Made by a program: the position numbers and the translations under genes. Source: an uncultured Oscillospiraceae bacterium (GTDB lineage: Bacteria > Bacillota > Clostridia > Oscillospirales > Oscillospiraceae). Taken from it: a stretch of 6,270 nucleotides of DNA. Position 1 is the stretch's first letter. The number at the start of each line of letters is the position of its first letter. Below, in pieces: positions 1-6,084 of this stretch. The notes under the pieces are model-generated. The model saw only the letters and a list, made by a program, of their open reading frames with translations, did not search any database and was not told the DNA's origin. Where the stretch lies: contig CAAFEV010000082.1 of NCBI GenBank assembly GCA_900762005.1, forward strand, positions 1 to 6,270, written 5' to 3'.

Positions 1-27
1 GAATGGTCATAACTATGGAAAAAGTTT

Positions 28-68
28 CTCTCCGTTTTCAGTATATCGGAGAAAAGCGAAAAAAACAA
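28..68 (-). promoter_or_regulatory. Putative sigma-A promoter reading off the left edge
   Basis: On the minus strand, TTGTTT (68-63) is followed after 17 nt by TATACT (45-40), a good -35/-10 pair. GGAGAG (33-28) lies just downstream and an ATG sits at 10-8. The 17-nt gap between that SD-like site and the ATG is too long for a normal start, so the true start may be elsewhere. The -10 lies in the loop of an inverted repeat, TCTCCG (29-34) with CGGAGA (47-52), which could be an operator or chance. It lies just beyond the arcC terminator, as expected for a separate transcription unit. Confidence 0.4.
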
Positions 69-120
69 GCGTTTTGACGAAAAGAATTGGATGATTCTGC
101 GATTATTTTGTGAAAAGAAC

Positions 121-161
121 AAAAAATCACCGTTTGGAACAGTTGAAGCGTCCCAAACGGT
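121..161 (-). terminator. Rho-independent terminator of the ygeY-ygeW-arcC operon
   Basis: Read on the minus strand, ACCGTTTGG (161-153) pairs perfectly with CCAAACGGT (137-129) around a 15-nt loop. The stem can extend outward past one mismatch using the A-rich 5' side and the T-run. A run of six T (126-121) follows two bases after the stem. It begins 17 nt beyond the arcC stop codon, the expected place for the end of this operon. Confidence 0.85.
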
Positions 162-177
162 AATTTTATGAAACGGA

Positions 178-1107
178 TTACAGATGCACGGCGGTGCCGC
201 TTTCGCCCTTGACGGCTTTGCCGGCGTTTTCGAGAGAGGCGATAATCGCGGTGCCGCCTGCCTTTGCAAACGAGATGGCGGCCTGTACCTTCGGCAGCAT
301 GGAGCCGGGGGCAAAGTGACCCTCGGTGCAGTACTGCTCCGCCTGTGCGACGGTCAGCTCTGCAAGCTTCTGCTGGTCGGGCTTGCCGTAGTTGATGCAG
401 ACGCGGTCAACGGCGGTCAGAATGACCAGCGCGTCGGCGTGCACCAGTTCTGCTAATTTTGCGGAGGCGAAGTCCTTGTCAATGACAGCGGGAGTGCCGT
501 AGAGCTTGCCGTCCTTGCGCACGACGGGGATACCGCCGCCGCCGACGGTAATGACAACACAGCCGTTCTGAATCAGTGCCTTGACGGTGTTCTTTTCGAT
601 AACGTCGATGGGCTTCGGGGAGGGAACCACCTGACGGTAGCCGCGTCCTGCGTCCTCAACCATCGTATAGCCCTTTTCAGCTGCGATACGCTCGGCGGTT
701 TCCTTGTCATAGAAGGCACCGACGGGCTTGGAGGGCTTTTGGAAGGCGGGGTCGTTTTCATCGACCAGAACCTGCGTGACGACGGTGGCGACTTCCTTTT
801 CAATGCCGCGTGCGGCAAGCTCGTTACCGATGGCGTTTTGCAGATGATAGCCGATATAACCCTGACTCATCGCGCCGCACTCGGGGAAGGGCATATCGGA
901 TTTAATAGCCTTCGCTTCGGCAGCGGTGGACATACCGAGGTTAATCATGCCGACCTGCGGTCCGTTGCCGTGGGCGATGATAACCTCGTTCCCCTGCGCA
1001 ATCAAATCGACAATCGGCTTTGCGGTTTCGCGTACCAGAGAGAGCTGCTCATAGGGAGTGTTGCCCAGCGCGTTGCCGCCGAGGGCAATGACAATACGTT
1101 TTGACAT
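178..1107 (-). CDS. arcC: Carbamate kinase (ArcC/YqeA type)
   Basis: Cytosolic kinase that transfers phosphate between carbamoyl phosphate and ADP, giving ATP, ammonia and CO2; in catabolic clusters it works in the ATP-forming direction. The 309-residue length is normal for the family. Visible signatures of the amino-acid kinase fold are IVIALGGNALG (residues 5-15), HGNGPQVGM (46-54), the KPVGAFY segment (127-133), GRGYRQVVPSPKP (154-166), the glycine-rich VVITVGGGGIPVV (184-196), the nucleotide-site segment AVIDKDFASAKLAE (207-220) and GSMLPKVQAA (268-277). The ATG is supported by an AGAGG site (1121-1117) with 9-nt spacing. It is the last gene of the leftward operon, 59 nt after ygeW, with a strong hairpin in the gap. 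By recalled sequence it resembles E. coli YqeA, the kinase of the ygeW cluster. The family assignment is firm; the physiological direction is inferred from context. Confidence 0.96.
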   Translation of the reverse strand: MSKRIVIALGGNALGNTPYEQLSLVRETAKPIVDLIAQGNEVIIAHGNGPQVGMINLGMSTAAEAKAIKSDMPFPECGAMSQGYIGYHLQNAIGNELAARGIEKEVATVVTQVLVDENDPAFQKPSKPVGAFYDKETAERIAAEKGYTMVEDAGRGYRQVVPSPKPIDVIEKNTVKALIQNGCVVITVGGGGIPVVRKDGKLYGTPAVIDKDFASAKLAELVHADALVILTAVDRVCINYGKPDQQKLAELTVAQAEQYCTEGHFAPGSMLPKVQAAISFAKAGGTAIIASLENAGKAVKGESGTAVHL

Positions 1108-1129
1108 TGTTTATTACCTCTTATCGTAG

Positions 1130-1160
1130 TTTGAGCGGGAGTGCGTGGCTCCCGCTCAAA
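1130..1160 (-). promoter_or_regulatory. 12-bp perfect hairpin in the ygeW-arcC gap
   Basis: TTTGAGCGGGAG (1130-1141) is perfectly complementary to CTCCCGCTCAAA (1149-1160), with a 7-nt loop. It starts 6 nt after the ygeW stop and ends just upstream of the arcC SD. No T-run follows on the minus strand, so it does not look like a standard intrinsic terminator. It may be an mRNA-stabilising or processing structure that sets the ygeW:arcC ratio. The hairpin is seen directly; its role is inferred. Confidence 0.7.
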
Positions 1161-1166
1161 GTAGTT

Positions 1167-2360
1167 TTAGAACATTTTGCGTTTTTTATCCGAAGCATCC
1201 ATCTCCATGAGTGCCTTGACCGGATCCTTGACCTGTGCCATGAAGATCATCGCGGCGATGATGTACGGCTTGTAGGAGGCTTCCTTGTAAAGGGGAACCA
1301 GATAACGGTCGAATACGGAGTTGTCAACCTCGCCCTCGGGGCAGCTCAGACCGGAGATGTCGGCGGGCAGGCAGTGCAGATACAGAGCCTTGCCGTCCTT
1401 GGTCAGCTTCATCATCTCTTCGCTGCAGGTCCAGTCCTTATGCTCGGCGTTCTGCGCAAGCAGACGCTGCTCAAGCTCGTCAATGCCCTTCATGTCGCCC
1501 TTGGAATACAGAGCGGTGCGCTCCTCCATTGCCTTGAACGGTGCCCAGGACTTCGGATAAACGATGTCGGCATCCTTAAAGGCCTCTGCCATGGAGTTGG
1601 TCTTGTGGAACTTGGAGCCGTACTTTTCGCAGTTCTTGCGGGCAATATCTTCGATCTCCGGGAAGACCTCGTAGCCCTCCGGATGAGCCAGTGTGACGTC
1701 CATGCCGAAGCGGGTGAACAGACCGATAACGCCCTGCGGGACGGACAGCGGCTTGCCGTAGGACGGGGAATATGCCCACGTCATGGCAACCTTTTTGCCC
1801 TTGAGGTTCTCGACACCGCCGAAGTAGTGGATGACATGGAGCATATCCGCCATACACTGGGTTGGGTGGTCAACGTCGCACTGGAGGTTGACGAGTGTCG
1901 GACGCTGCTCAAGGATGCCGTCACGGTAGCCCTCTTCAAGAGCACCGATGAAAGTTTTCATATATTCGTGACCCTGATGGATGTACATATCGTCGCGGAT
2001 ACCGACGACGTCGGCCATAAAGGAAACCATGTTTGCCGTTTCGCGGACGGTTTCGCCGTGCGCAATCTGGGACTTCTTCTCGTCAAGCACCTGCTCTTCC
2101 AAGCCGAGGAGATTGCAGGCGGAGGCGAAGGAGAAACGGGTGCGGGTAGAGTTGTCGCGGAAAATGGAGATGCCCAGCCCGGACTTAAAAACCTTAGTGG
2201 ACTTATTGCGTTCGCGCAGGTCGCGCAGGGCGTCGGCAACGGTAAAGATGGCATCAATTTCGTCGTCGGTCTTGTCCCACGTCCAGTAGAAGTCGGTCTT
2301 GTACATATTGTTGATGCGCAGAGTTTCTAAATGTCTTGCAAGCTCAGTGGTTTTGCTCAT
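1167..2360 (-). CDS. ygeW: YgeW-family knotted carbamoyltransferase
   Basis: Member of the aspartate/ornithine carbamoyltransferase superfamily, YgeW subfamily; its likely role is transfer or phosphorolysis of a carbamoyl group on an amino acid, with carbamoyl phosphate as partner. The 397 residues match YgeW length. Carbamoyl-phosphate site: FRDNSTRTRFS (67-77) and HPTQ (165-168). Second-substrate region: TWAYSPSYGKPLSVPQG (194-210), typical of the knotted YgeW/acetylornithine-transcarbamylase branch, and HCLPADISG (329-337). HGETVRETANM (101-111) and VYPKSWAP (267-274) also match E. coli YgeW closely from memory. ATG is preceded by GGAGG (2373-2369) at 8-nt spacing. The gene begins 17 nt after the ygeY stop, so translation is probably coupled. 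To my knowledge the subfamily's physiological substrate is not firmly settled; ureido derivatives of 2,3-diaminopropionate have been proposed for urate-degrading gut bacteria. Confidence 0.95.
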   Translation of the reverse strand: MSKTTELARHLETLRINNMYKTDFYWTWDKTDDEIDAIFTVADALRDLRERNKSTKVFKSGLGISIFRDNSTRTRFSFASACNLLGLEEQVLDEKKSQIAHGETVRETANMVSFMADVVGIRDDMYIHQGHEYMKTFIGALEEGYRDGILEQRPTLVNLQCDVDHPTQCMADMLHVIHYFGGVENLKGKKVAMTWAYSPSYGKPLSVPQGVIGLFTRFGMDVTLAHPEGYEVFPEIEDIARKNCEKYGSKFHKTNSMAEAFKDADIVYPKSWAPFKAMEERTALYSKGDMKGIDELEQRLLAQNAEHKDWTCSEEMMKLTKDGKALYLHCLPADISGLSCPEGEVDNSVFDRYLVPLYKEASYKPYIIAAMIFMAQVKDPVKALMEMDASDKKRKMF

Positions 2361-2377
2361 TTTTTCTTCCTCCGTAA

Positions 2378-3772
2378 TTATTTAATATCGTTGCCGGTGA
2401 GTTCCTGACGGAATTCCGCTTCGGTAATCTTGTTTTCGGGCTTGTACAGACCGGGGACTGCGGCGTAAAGCGCGGCGCAGACAACCAGATCCTGCTTCCA
2501 TGTGATTTCATTCGGCGCGTGCGCCTGCGACTCGGCACCGGGGCCGAAGCCGACGCAGGGGATGCCGTAGCGGCCTTGAATGGAAACACCGTTGGTGGAG
2601 AAGGTCCACTTGTCGGTCAGCGGACGACCCTCGCGTTTTTCGCGGGCAGTTTCGTCAACATACAGCCGCTTGTCGCCCCACAGACCGTGGTGCGCGTCAA
2701 TGAGTGCTTGCACATGGGCGGCGGATTCCTTGTTAATCCAAGTCGGGAAGAAGCACTCGGTTTCGTATACGTGGCCGTTCCATGCGGGACGGTCGTACAT
2801 ATACATGGAAACCTTGACGTCCTTGGCATACTTCTTGCAAGCGGGCAGGTCCTCGATTTCCTTCAGGCAGGACTGATAGGTCTCGCCTGCGGTCATGCGG
2901 CGGTCGATGGAGATGGCGCAGGAGTCGGCGACCGCGCAGCGGGAGGGAGAGGTGTAGAAAATCTGAGAGGTGGTGCAGGTGCCGCGCCCTAAGAAGCGGG
3001 CATCCTCATAATGGTCGGGATTGTACTTCGGGTCGAGCATCTTGACAAGACCCTTGATTTCGGTATTGTCGGCAGCGTCGTTCTCGTTGAGGTCGCGGAC
3101 GTTGAGCAGAATTTCCGCCATCTTGTGAATGGCGTTGTCGCCGCGTTCGGGTGCGGAGCCGTGGCAGGAAACGCCGCGTACATCAACACGGATTTCCATT
3201 CTGCCGCGATGGCCGCGGTAAATGCCGCCGTCGGTCGGTTCGGTGGAGATGACAAATTCAATCTGCTTACGGGCATCTTCGGGACCGTTGAAATATTCGT
3301 TAACGATGGACTGCCAGCACATACCGTCGCAATCCTCTTCCTGCACGGAGCCGACGACCATGATTTTGTAGCCCTCGGGAATCAAGCCCAAATCCTTCAT
3401 GATTTTTGCGCCGTAGGTAGCCGAAGCCATGCCGCCCTCCTGGTCGGAGCCGCCGCGTCCGTAGATAATATCGTCGGTTTCGTAGCCCTTATAGGGATCG
3501 GCTTCCCAGTTGTTGATGTTGCCGATGCCGACGGTGTCGATGTGGGAGTCAATGGCGATGATCTTGTCGCCCTTGCCCATCCAGCCGATGACATTGCCGA
3601 GCTTGTCAATTTCGACCTTGTCGTAGCCGAGTTTCTCCATCTCCGCCTTGATGCGCATGACAACGCCCTCTTCCTCGCAGCTCTCGCTGGGGATGGCGAT
3701 CATGTCACGCAGAAAGCGGCTCATATCGGCACGATAGGCTTGCGCAGCTTTTTTAATTGCTTCAAAATCCAT
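2378..3772 (-). CDS. ygeY: YgeY-family M20 metallohydrolase, selenium-metabolism-linked
   Basis: M20-fold, di-zinc-type amidohydrolase expected to cut an amide or N-acyl bond in the cytosol. Numbered from the preferred ATG (464 aa), likely metal ligands and catalytic residues are H77 and D79 (SHIDTVG), D110 (GRGGSDQEGG), E145/E146 (SVQEEDCDG), E178 (STEPTD) and H418 (QAHAPNE). H204 (SCHGSAPERGDNA) lies in the lid domain. An upstream in-frame ATG at 3778 would add two residues, but it sits only 2 nt from GGAGG (3785-3781); the ATG at 3772 has 8-nt spacing and is preferred. The protein is about 60 residues longer than E. coli YgeY as I recall it, with extra segments near residues 229-259 and 365-388 and a longer C-terminus. 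It is first in the leftward operon, and many family members sit with selenium-dependent molybdenum hydroxylase genes. No catalytic residue is missing; the substrate is unknown. Confidence 0.93.
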   Translation of the reverse strand: MDFEAIKKAAQAYRADMSRFLRDMIAIPSESCEEEGVVMRIKAEMEKLGYDKVEIDKLGNVIGWMGKGDKIIAIDSHIDTVGIGNINNWEADPYKGYETDDIIYGRGGSDQEGGMASATYGAKIMKDLGLIPEGYKIMVVGSVQEEDCDGMCWQSIVNEYFNGPEDARKQIEFVISTEPTDGGIYRGHRGRMEIRVDVRGVSCHGSAPERGDNAIHKMAEILLNVRDLNENDAADNTEIKGLVKMLDPKYNPDHYEDARFLGRGTCTTSQIFYTSPSRCAVADSCAISIDRRMTAGETYQSCLKEIEDLPACKKYAKDVKVSMYMYDRPAWNGHVYETECFFPTWINKESAAHVQALIDAHHGLWGDKRLYVDETAREKREGRPLTDKWTFSTNGVSIQGRYGIPCVGFGPGAESQAHAPNEITWKQDLVVCAALYAAVPGLYKPENKITEAEFRQELTGNDIK

Positions 3773-3779
3773 GAACATA

Positions 3780-3785
3780 CCCTCC
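3780..3785 (-). promoter_or_regulatory. Ribosome binding site that decides the ygeY start
   Basis: GGAGGG (3785-3780) lies 1-2 nt before an ATG at 3778 and about 8 nt before an in-frame ATG at 3772. Normal spacing favours the second ATG, making a 464-residue rather than a 466-residue protein. Confidence 0.75.
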
Positions 3786-3818
3786 GTATAATATCATTTC
3801 AAACCCGCAAAACTGCGG

Positions 3819-3836
3819 TACTATCCTTATACTATC
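3819..3836 (-). promoter_or_regulatory. Phased direct repeat over the ygeY -10/start point
   Basis: On the minus strand GATAGTA occurs twice (3836-3830 and 3825-3819), 11 bp apart, about one helical turn. The first copy overlaps the predicted -10 and the second overlaps the predicted transcription start. It is a candidate operator for the divergently encoded regulator. The repeat is visible; binding is inferred. Confidence 0.35.
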
Positions 3837-3856
3837 ATATCTGTGGCAGATGTCAA
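3829..3856 (-). promoter_or_regulatory. Sigma-A promoter of the ygeY-ygeW-arcC operon
   Basis: On the minus strand a perfect -35, TTGACA (3856-3851), is followed after 16 nt by TAGTAT (3834-3829), preceded by TGA as an extended -10. The predicted start near 3822 gives a leader of about 50 nt. The leader contains a small hairpin, CCGCA/TGCGG (3805-3818). Confidence 0.7.
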
Positions 3857-3861
3857 ACAAA

Positions 3862-3879
3862 TTTTAGCAAATACTAAAA
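3862..3879. promoter_or_regulatory. Dyad TTTTAG-N6-CTAAAA between divergent promoters
   Basis: TTTTAG (3862-3867) and CTAAAA (3874-3879) form an 18-bp palindrome. It sits just upstream of the ygeY -35 (3851-3856) and about 19 bp upstream of the regulator -35 (3898-3903). This position suits an operator or activator site serving both operons, most simply bound by the DauR-type regulator. The surroundings are AT-rich, so chance symmetry remains possible. Confidence 0.4.
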
Positions 3880-3897
3880 ATTATTTTGAAAAAAGAA

Positions 3898-3925
3898 TTG
3901 ATTTATTCTGAATCTGTGTTATCAT
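3898..3925 (+). promoter_or_regulatory. Sigma-A promoter of the regulator-PLP enzyme operon
   Basis: TTGATT (3898-3903), a 16-nt spacer and TATCAT (3920-3925) form a fair -35/-10 pair. The predicted start near 3932 leaves a short leader before the GAGGAG site (3945-3950) and the ATG at 3958. A second weak inverted repeat, GAAT-N6-ATTC (3895-3908), overlaps the -35. Confidence 0.55.
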
Positions 3926-3957
3926 GGATAAAGAATACGGTGGAGAGGAGCGGATAA

Positions 3958-4608
3958 ATGCTCAAAGAGAATGAATTGGATACCCTGCGCCGCATCGCAA
4001 AAGGCATTGCCGCTCAGTTTGGCAGCAACTGCGAGGTTGTTGTGCATGAGGTCTCCGAACGCAGCACCAGTCACTCTGTTGTTGCACTTGAAAACGGTGA
4101 GGTTTCCGGACGAAAGCTCGGGGACGGTCCCTCTCAGGTTGTTTTAGAACGCTTGGGCAAGGAGGACGCCTGCCCGGATGACCACCTGTGCTACCTCACG
4201 CGGACGCCCGACGGCAAGCTGCTCAAATCCACCACGGTTTACATCCCGGACGAGGACGGCAAGGTCGCGGCAATCTTCGGTGTGAACTTTGACATCTCGA
4301 CGCTCGCCATGGCGGAGCAGGCACTCACTGCCTTGACCTCCACGCCCAGCCCCGGCGAAGAAACACGCATCTCGCATAATGTCAACGACCTGCTTGACGA
4401 TTTAATTGACCGTTCCGACCGCTTAATCGGCAAGCCGCCCGCCATGATGACCAAGGAGGACAAGGTGCGGGCAATTCGCTTTCTCAATGACCATGGTGCT
4501 CTGCTCATTACGAAATCCGGCGACAAAATTGCAAATCATTTCGGAATATCCAAGTACACATTATATTCTTATTTAGACGTAAAAACAGGAGGAAAAAACA
4601 ATGATTGA
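3958..4608 (+). CDS. YheO/DauR-type PAS-HTH transcriptional regulator
   Basis: A 216-residue DNA-binding regulator with the two-part YheO architecture. The N-terminal PAS-like ligand domain (about 5-118) contains NCEVVVHEVSE (24-34) and the closing strand AAIFGVNFDIS (104-114). A linker (about 125-142) leads to a C-terminal HTH of the HTH_22 type (about 165-210), whose recognition region is SGDKIANHFGISKYTLYSYL (187-206). There is no membrane segment or signal peptide. In Pseudomonas, family member DauR controls D-arginine catabolism; others are mostly unassigned. The start has GAGGAG (3945-3950) at 7-nt spacing. It is divergent from ygeY-ygeW-arcC and overlaps the PLP enzyme gene, so it is the obvious candidate to control both operons, probably in response to a pathway amino acid or derivative. 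The ligand and the sense of control are unknown. E. coli's cluster has an unrelated regulator type (YgeV). Confidence 0.9.
   Translation: MLKENELDTLRRIAKGIAAQFGSNCEVVVHEVSERSTSHSVVALENGEVSGRKLGDGPSQVVLERLGKEDACPDDHLCYLTRTPDGKLLKSTTVYIPDEDGKVAAIFGVNFDISTLAMAEQALTALTSTPSPGEETRISHNVNDLLDDLIDRSDRLIGKPPAMMTKEDKVRAIRFLNDHGALLITKSGDKIANHFGISKYTLYSYLDVKTGGKNND
4587..4592 (+). promoter_or_regulatory. Ribosome binding site of the PLP enzyme inside the regulator gene
   Basis: A perfect AGGAGG lies within the last codons of the regulator (encoding part of TGGK), 8 nt before the ATG at 4601. It fixes the start of the downstream gene and suggests translational coupling across the 8-nt overlap. Confidence 0.85.
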
Positions 4609-6076
4609 TCTTCGCGTCAACAAGGAAGGCCTTGCGCATAACATCCGGAAGGCAAAAGAAAACAACATCATCATCCCGACCATCGCGCAGATGCAGAATC
4701 CCGGTCTCATCCCCGAAAAGATTCAAGAAAAGTTGTCGCATACGGGTCTGTGGGATGTCAACCCCGTGAACCTGTTCCGTATTACATGGAAAAATGAGGC
4801 AAAAGAGTCCGGCGGTCTGTTCCAGAATGTGCCGAACTACGTTGAAATTCCGACCGCTCTGTCCGGCGTGCCCTGCCGCATCGTCGCAATGTCCGGCAAG
4901 TGGTTCCCGACCGGCTGCCATAAGGTCGGTGCTTCCTTCGGCTGTCTCGCACCGCGTCTTGTAACCGGTCAGTTTGATGCGACCTATCATCACGCCGTAT
5001 GGCCCTCCACCGGCAACTACTGCCGTGGCGGTGCCTTCAACTCCAAGCTGCTTGCCTGCGACTCCGTTGCTATTCTGCCGCAGGATATGTCCAAGGAGCG
5101 TTTTGACTGGCTGAAAACCATCGCCGGTCAGATTATTGCCACCCCGGGCTGCGAGTCCAACGTCAAGGAAATCTTTGACAAGACTTGGGAGCTCAAGCAA
5201 GATCCGTCCATGATGATTTTCAACCAGTTTGCCGAGATGGGCAACCCCCTGTGGCACTACAATGTCACCGGCTACGCGCTGGCTGATTTGTTTGAAGCCA
5301 TCAAGAAGCCCGGTCAGAAGCTCGCAGGTGCTTGCTTCACCTCCGGCTCCGCAGGCACCATGTCCGCGGGCGATTTGCTCAAGGAGCGTTATCCCGGCCT
5401 GAAGCTCGCCGTCGGCGAAGCCCTGCAGTGCCCGACCATCCTTGACAATGGCTTCGGCGGCCACCGCATCGAAGGCATCGGCGACAAGCACGTGCCCTGG
5501 GTACACAACGTCAAGAATACCGACATGGTCATCGACATCGACGACGAGGACTCCCAGCGTTTGCTCCGCGTGTTCAATACCGACGCAGGCAAGCAGTATC
5601 TCAAGAATGATCTCGGCCTTTCCGACGCGCTCATTGAGCAGCTGACGTGGATGGGTATTTCCGGTATCGCCAACGTCCTTTGCTGCATCAAGATGGCGAA
5701 GTACTACGAGCTGACCGAGAACGACATGGTTGTGACCGTCCTGACCGACTCCGCCGTGATGTACAAGTCCCGCGTGGATGAGCTTAACGAGAAGTACGGC
5801 GCATACGACACCGTCGAGGCTGCCAAGGATCACGCCCTGCATATGCTCGGTATGCGCACCGACAATATGCTTGAGCTGACCTATGCCGACCGCAAGCGTG
5901 TGCATAACCTCAAGTATTACACATGGGTTGAGCAGCAGCAGATGAAGGTCGAAGACCTCAACGCTCAGTGGTATGATACCAAGGGTACCTGGGATGCCGT
6001 CCATGCGCAGGCGAAGGAGCTTGATGAGCTGATTTGCGAGTTCAACGAGGCAACCGGTCTGTTAAAGGCACTGTAA
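4601..6076 (+). CDS. Uncharacterised fold-type II PLP enzyme, cysteine-synthase-like
   Basis: A 491-residue pyridoxal-phosphate enzyme of the tryptophan-synthase-beta/cysteine-synthase fold. Probable Schiff-base lysine is K108 in PTGCHKVGASFG (103-114). STGNYCRGGA (136-145) matches the substrate-carboxylate loop (TSGNTG in cysteine synthase). SGSAGTMSAG (248-257) matches the PLP-phosphate loop. GGHRIEGIGDKHVPWV (286-301) matches the GPHKIQGIG region, and S384 in TDSAVMYKSR fits the residue contacting the pyridine nitrogen. It is well over 100 residues longer than ordinary cysteine synthases, with an N-terminal extension (1-75) and a C-terminal segment (about 400-491) containing VHNLKYYTWVEQQ (434-446). 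I see no close match to YgeX (diaminopropionate ammonia-lyase) or OrtB, although context puts it in YgeX's place. Beta-elimination, beta-replacement or ammonia-lyase chemistry on a pathway amino acid is likely; the substrate is unknown. Fold confidence is high, specific function low. Confidence 0.88.
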   Translation: MIDLRVNKEGLAHNIRKAKENNIIIPTIAQMQNPGLIPEKIQEKLSHTGLWDVNPVNLFRITWKNEAKESGGLFQNVPNYVEIPTALSGVPCRIVAMSGKWFPTGCHKVGASFGCLAPRLVTGQFDATYHHAVWPSTGNYCRGGAFNSKLLACDSVAILPQDMSKERFDWLKTIAGQIIATPGCESNVKEIFDKTWELKQDPSMMIFNQFAEMGNPLWHYNVTGYALADLFEAIKKPGQKLAGACFTSGSAGTMSAGDLLKERYPGLKLAVGEALQCPTILDNGFGGHRIEGIGDKHVPWVHNVKNTDMVIDIDDEDSQRLLRVFNTDAGKQYLKNDLGLSDALIEQLTWMGISGIANVLCCIKMAKYYELTENDMVVTVLTDSAVMYKSRVDELNEKYGAYDTVEAAKDHALHMLGMRTDNMLELTYADRKRVHNLKYYTWVEQQQMKVEDLNAQWYDTKGTWDAVHAQAKELDELICEFNEATGLLKAL

Positions 6077-6084
6077 GAGAAATC

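Noticed and set aside
3..74. A 23-codon plus-strand frame (ATG at 3, TGA at 72-74)
   Set aside because: It is short, has no visible ribosome binding site in the window, and overlaps the predicted minus-strand promoter; probably chance.
1130..1160. Intrinsic terminator between ygeW and arcC
   Set aside because: No T-run follows the stem on the minus strand, and arcC has no clear promoter of its own in the 59-nt gap, so complete termination here is unlikely.
1101..2330. A 409-codon open frame on the plus strand
   Set aside because: It is antisense to ygeW and crosses the intergenic hairpin. Its translation matches no family, while the minus strand encodes an unmistakable YgeW.
3011..3877. A 288-codon plus-strand frame running into the divergent promoter region
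   Set aside because: It is opposite the well-supported YgeY gene, has no convincing SD, and extends through the predicted promoters and dyad.
4508..6004. A 498-codon open frame on the minus strand, longer than the gene opposite it
   Set aside because: It lies antisense to the PLP enzyme gene, whose product carries clear catalytic motifs and a perfect SD. The antisense translation has no recognisable domain, and long mirrored frames are common opposite GC-rich genes.
4601..6076. Calling the PLP enzyme YgeX (diaminopropionate ammonia-lyase) or plain cysteine synthase from context
   Set aside because: The active-site lysine region and substrate loop do not match YgeX as I recall it, and the protein is well over 100 residues longer than cysteine synthase. 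Only the fold can be supported.
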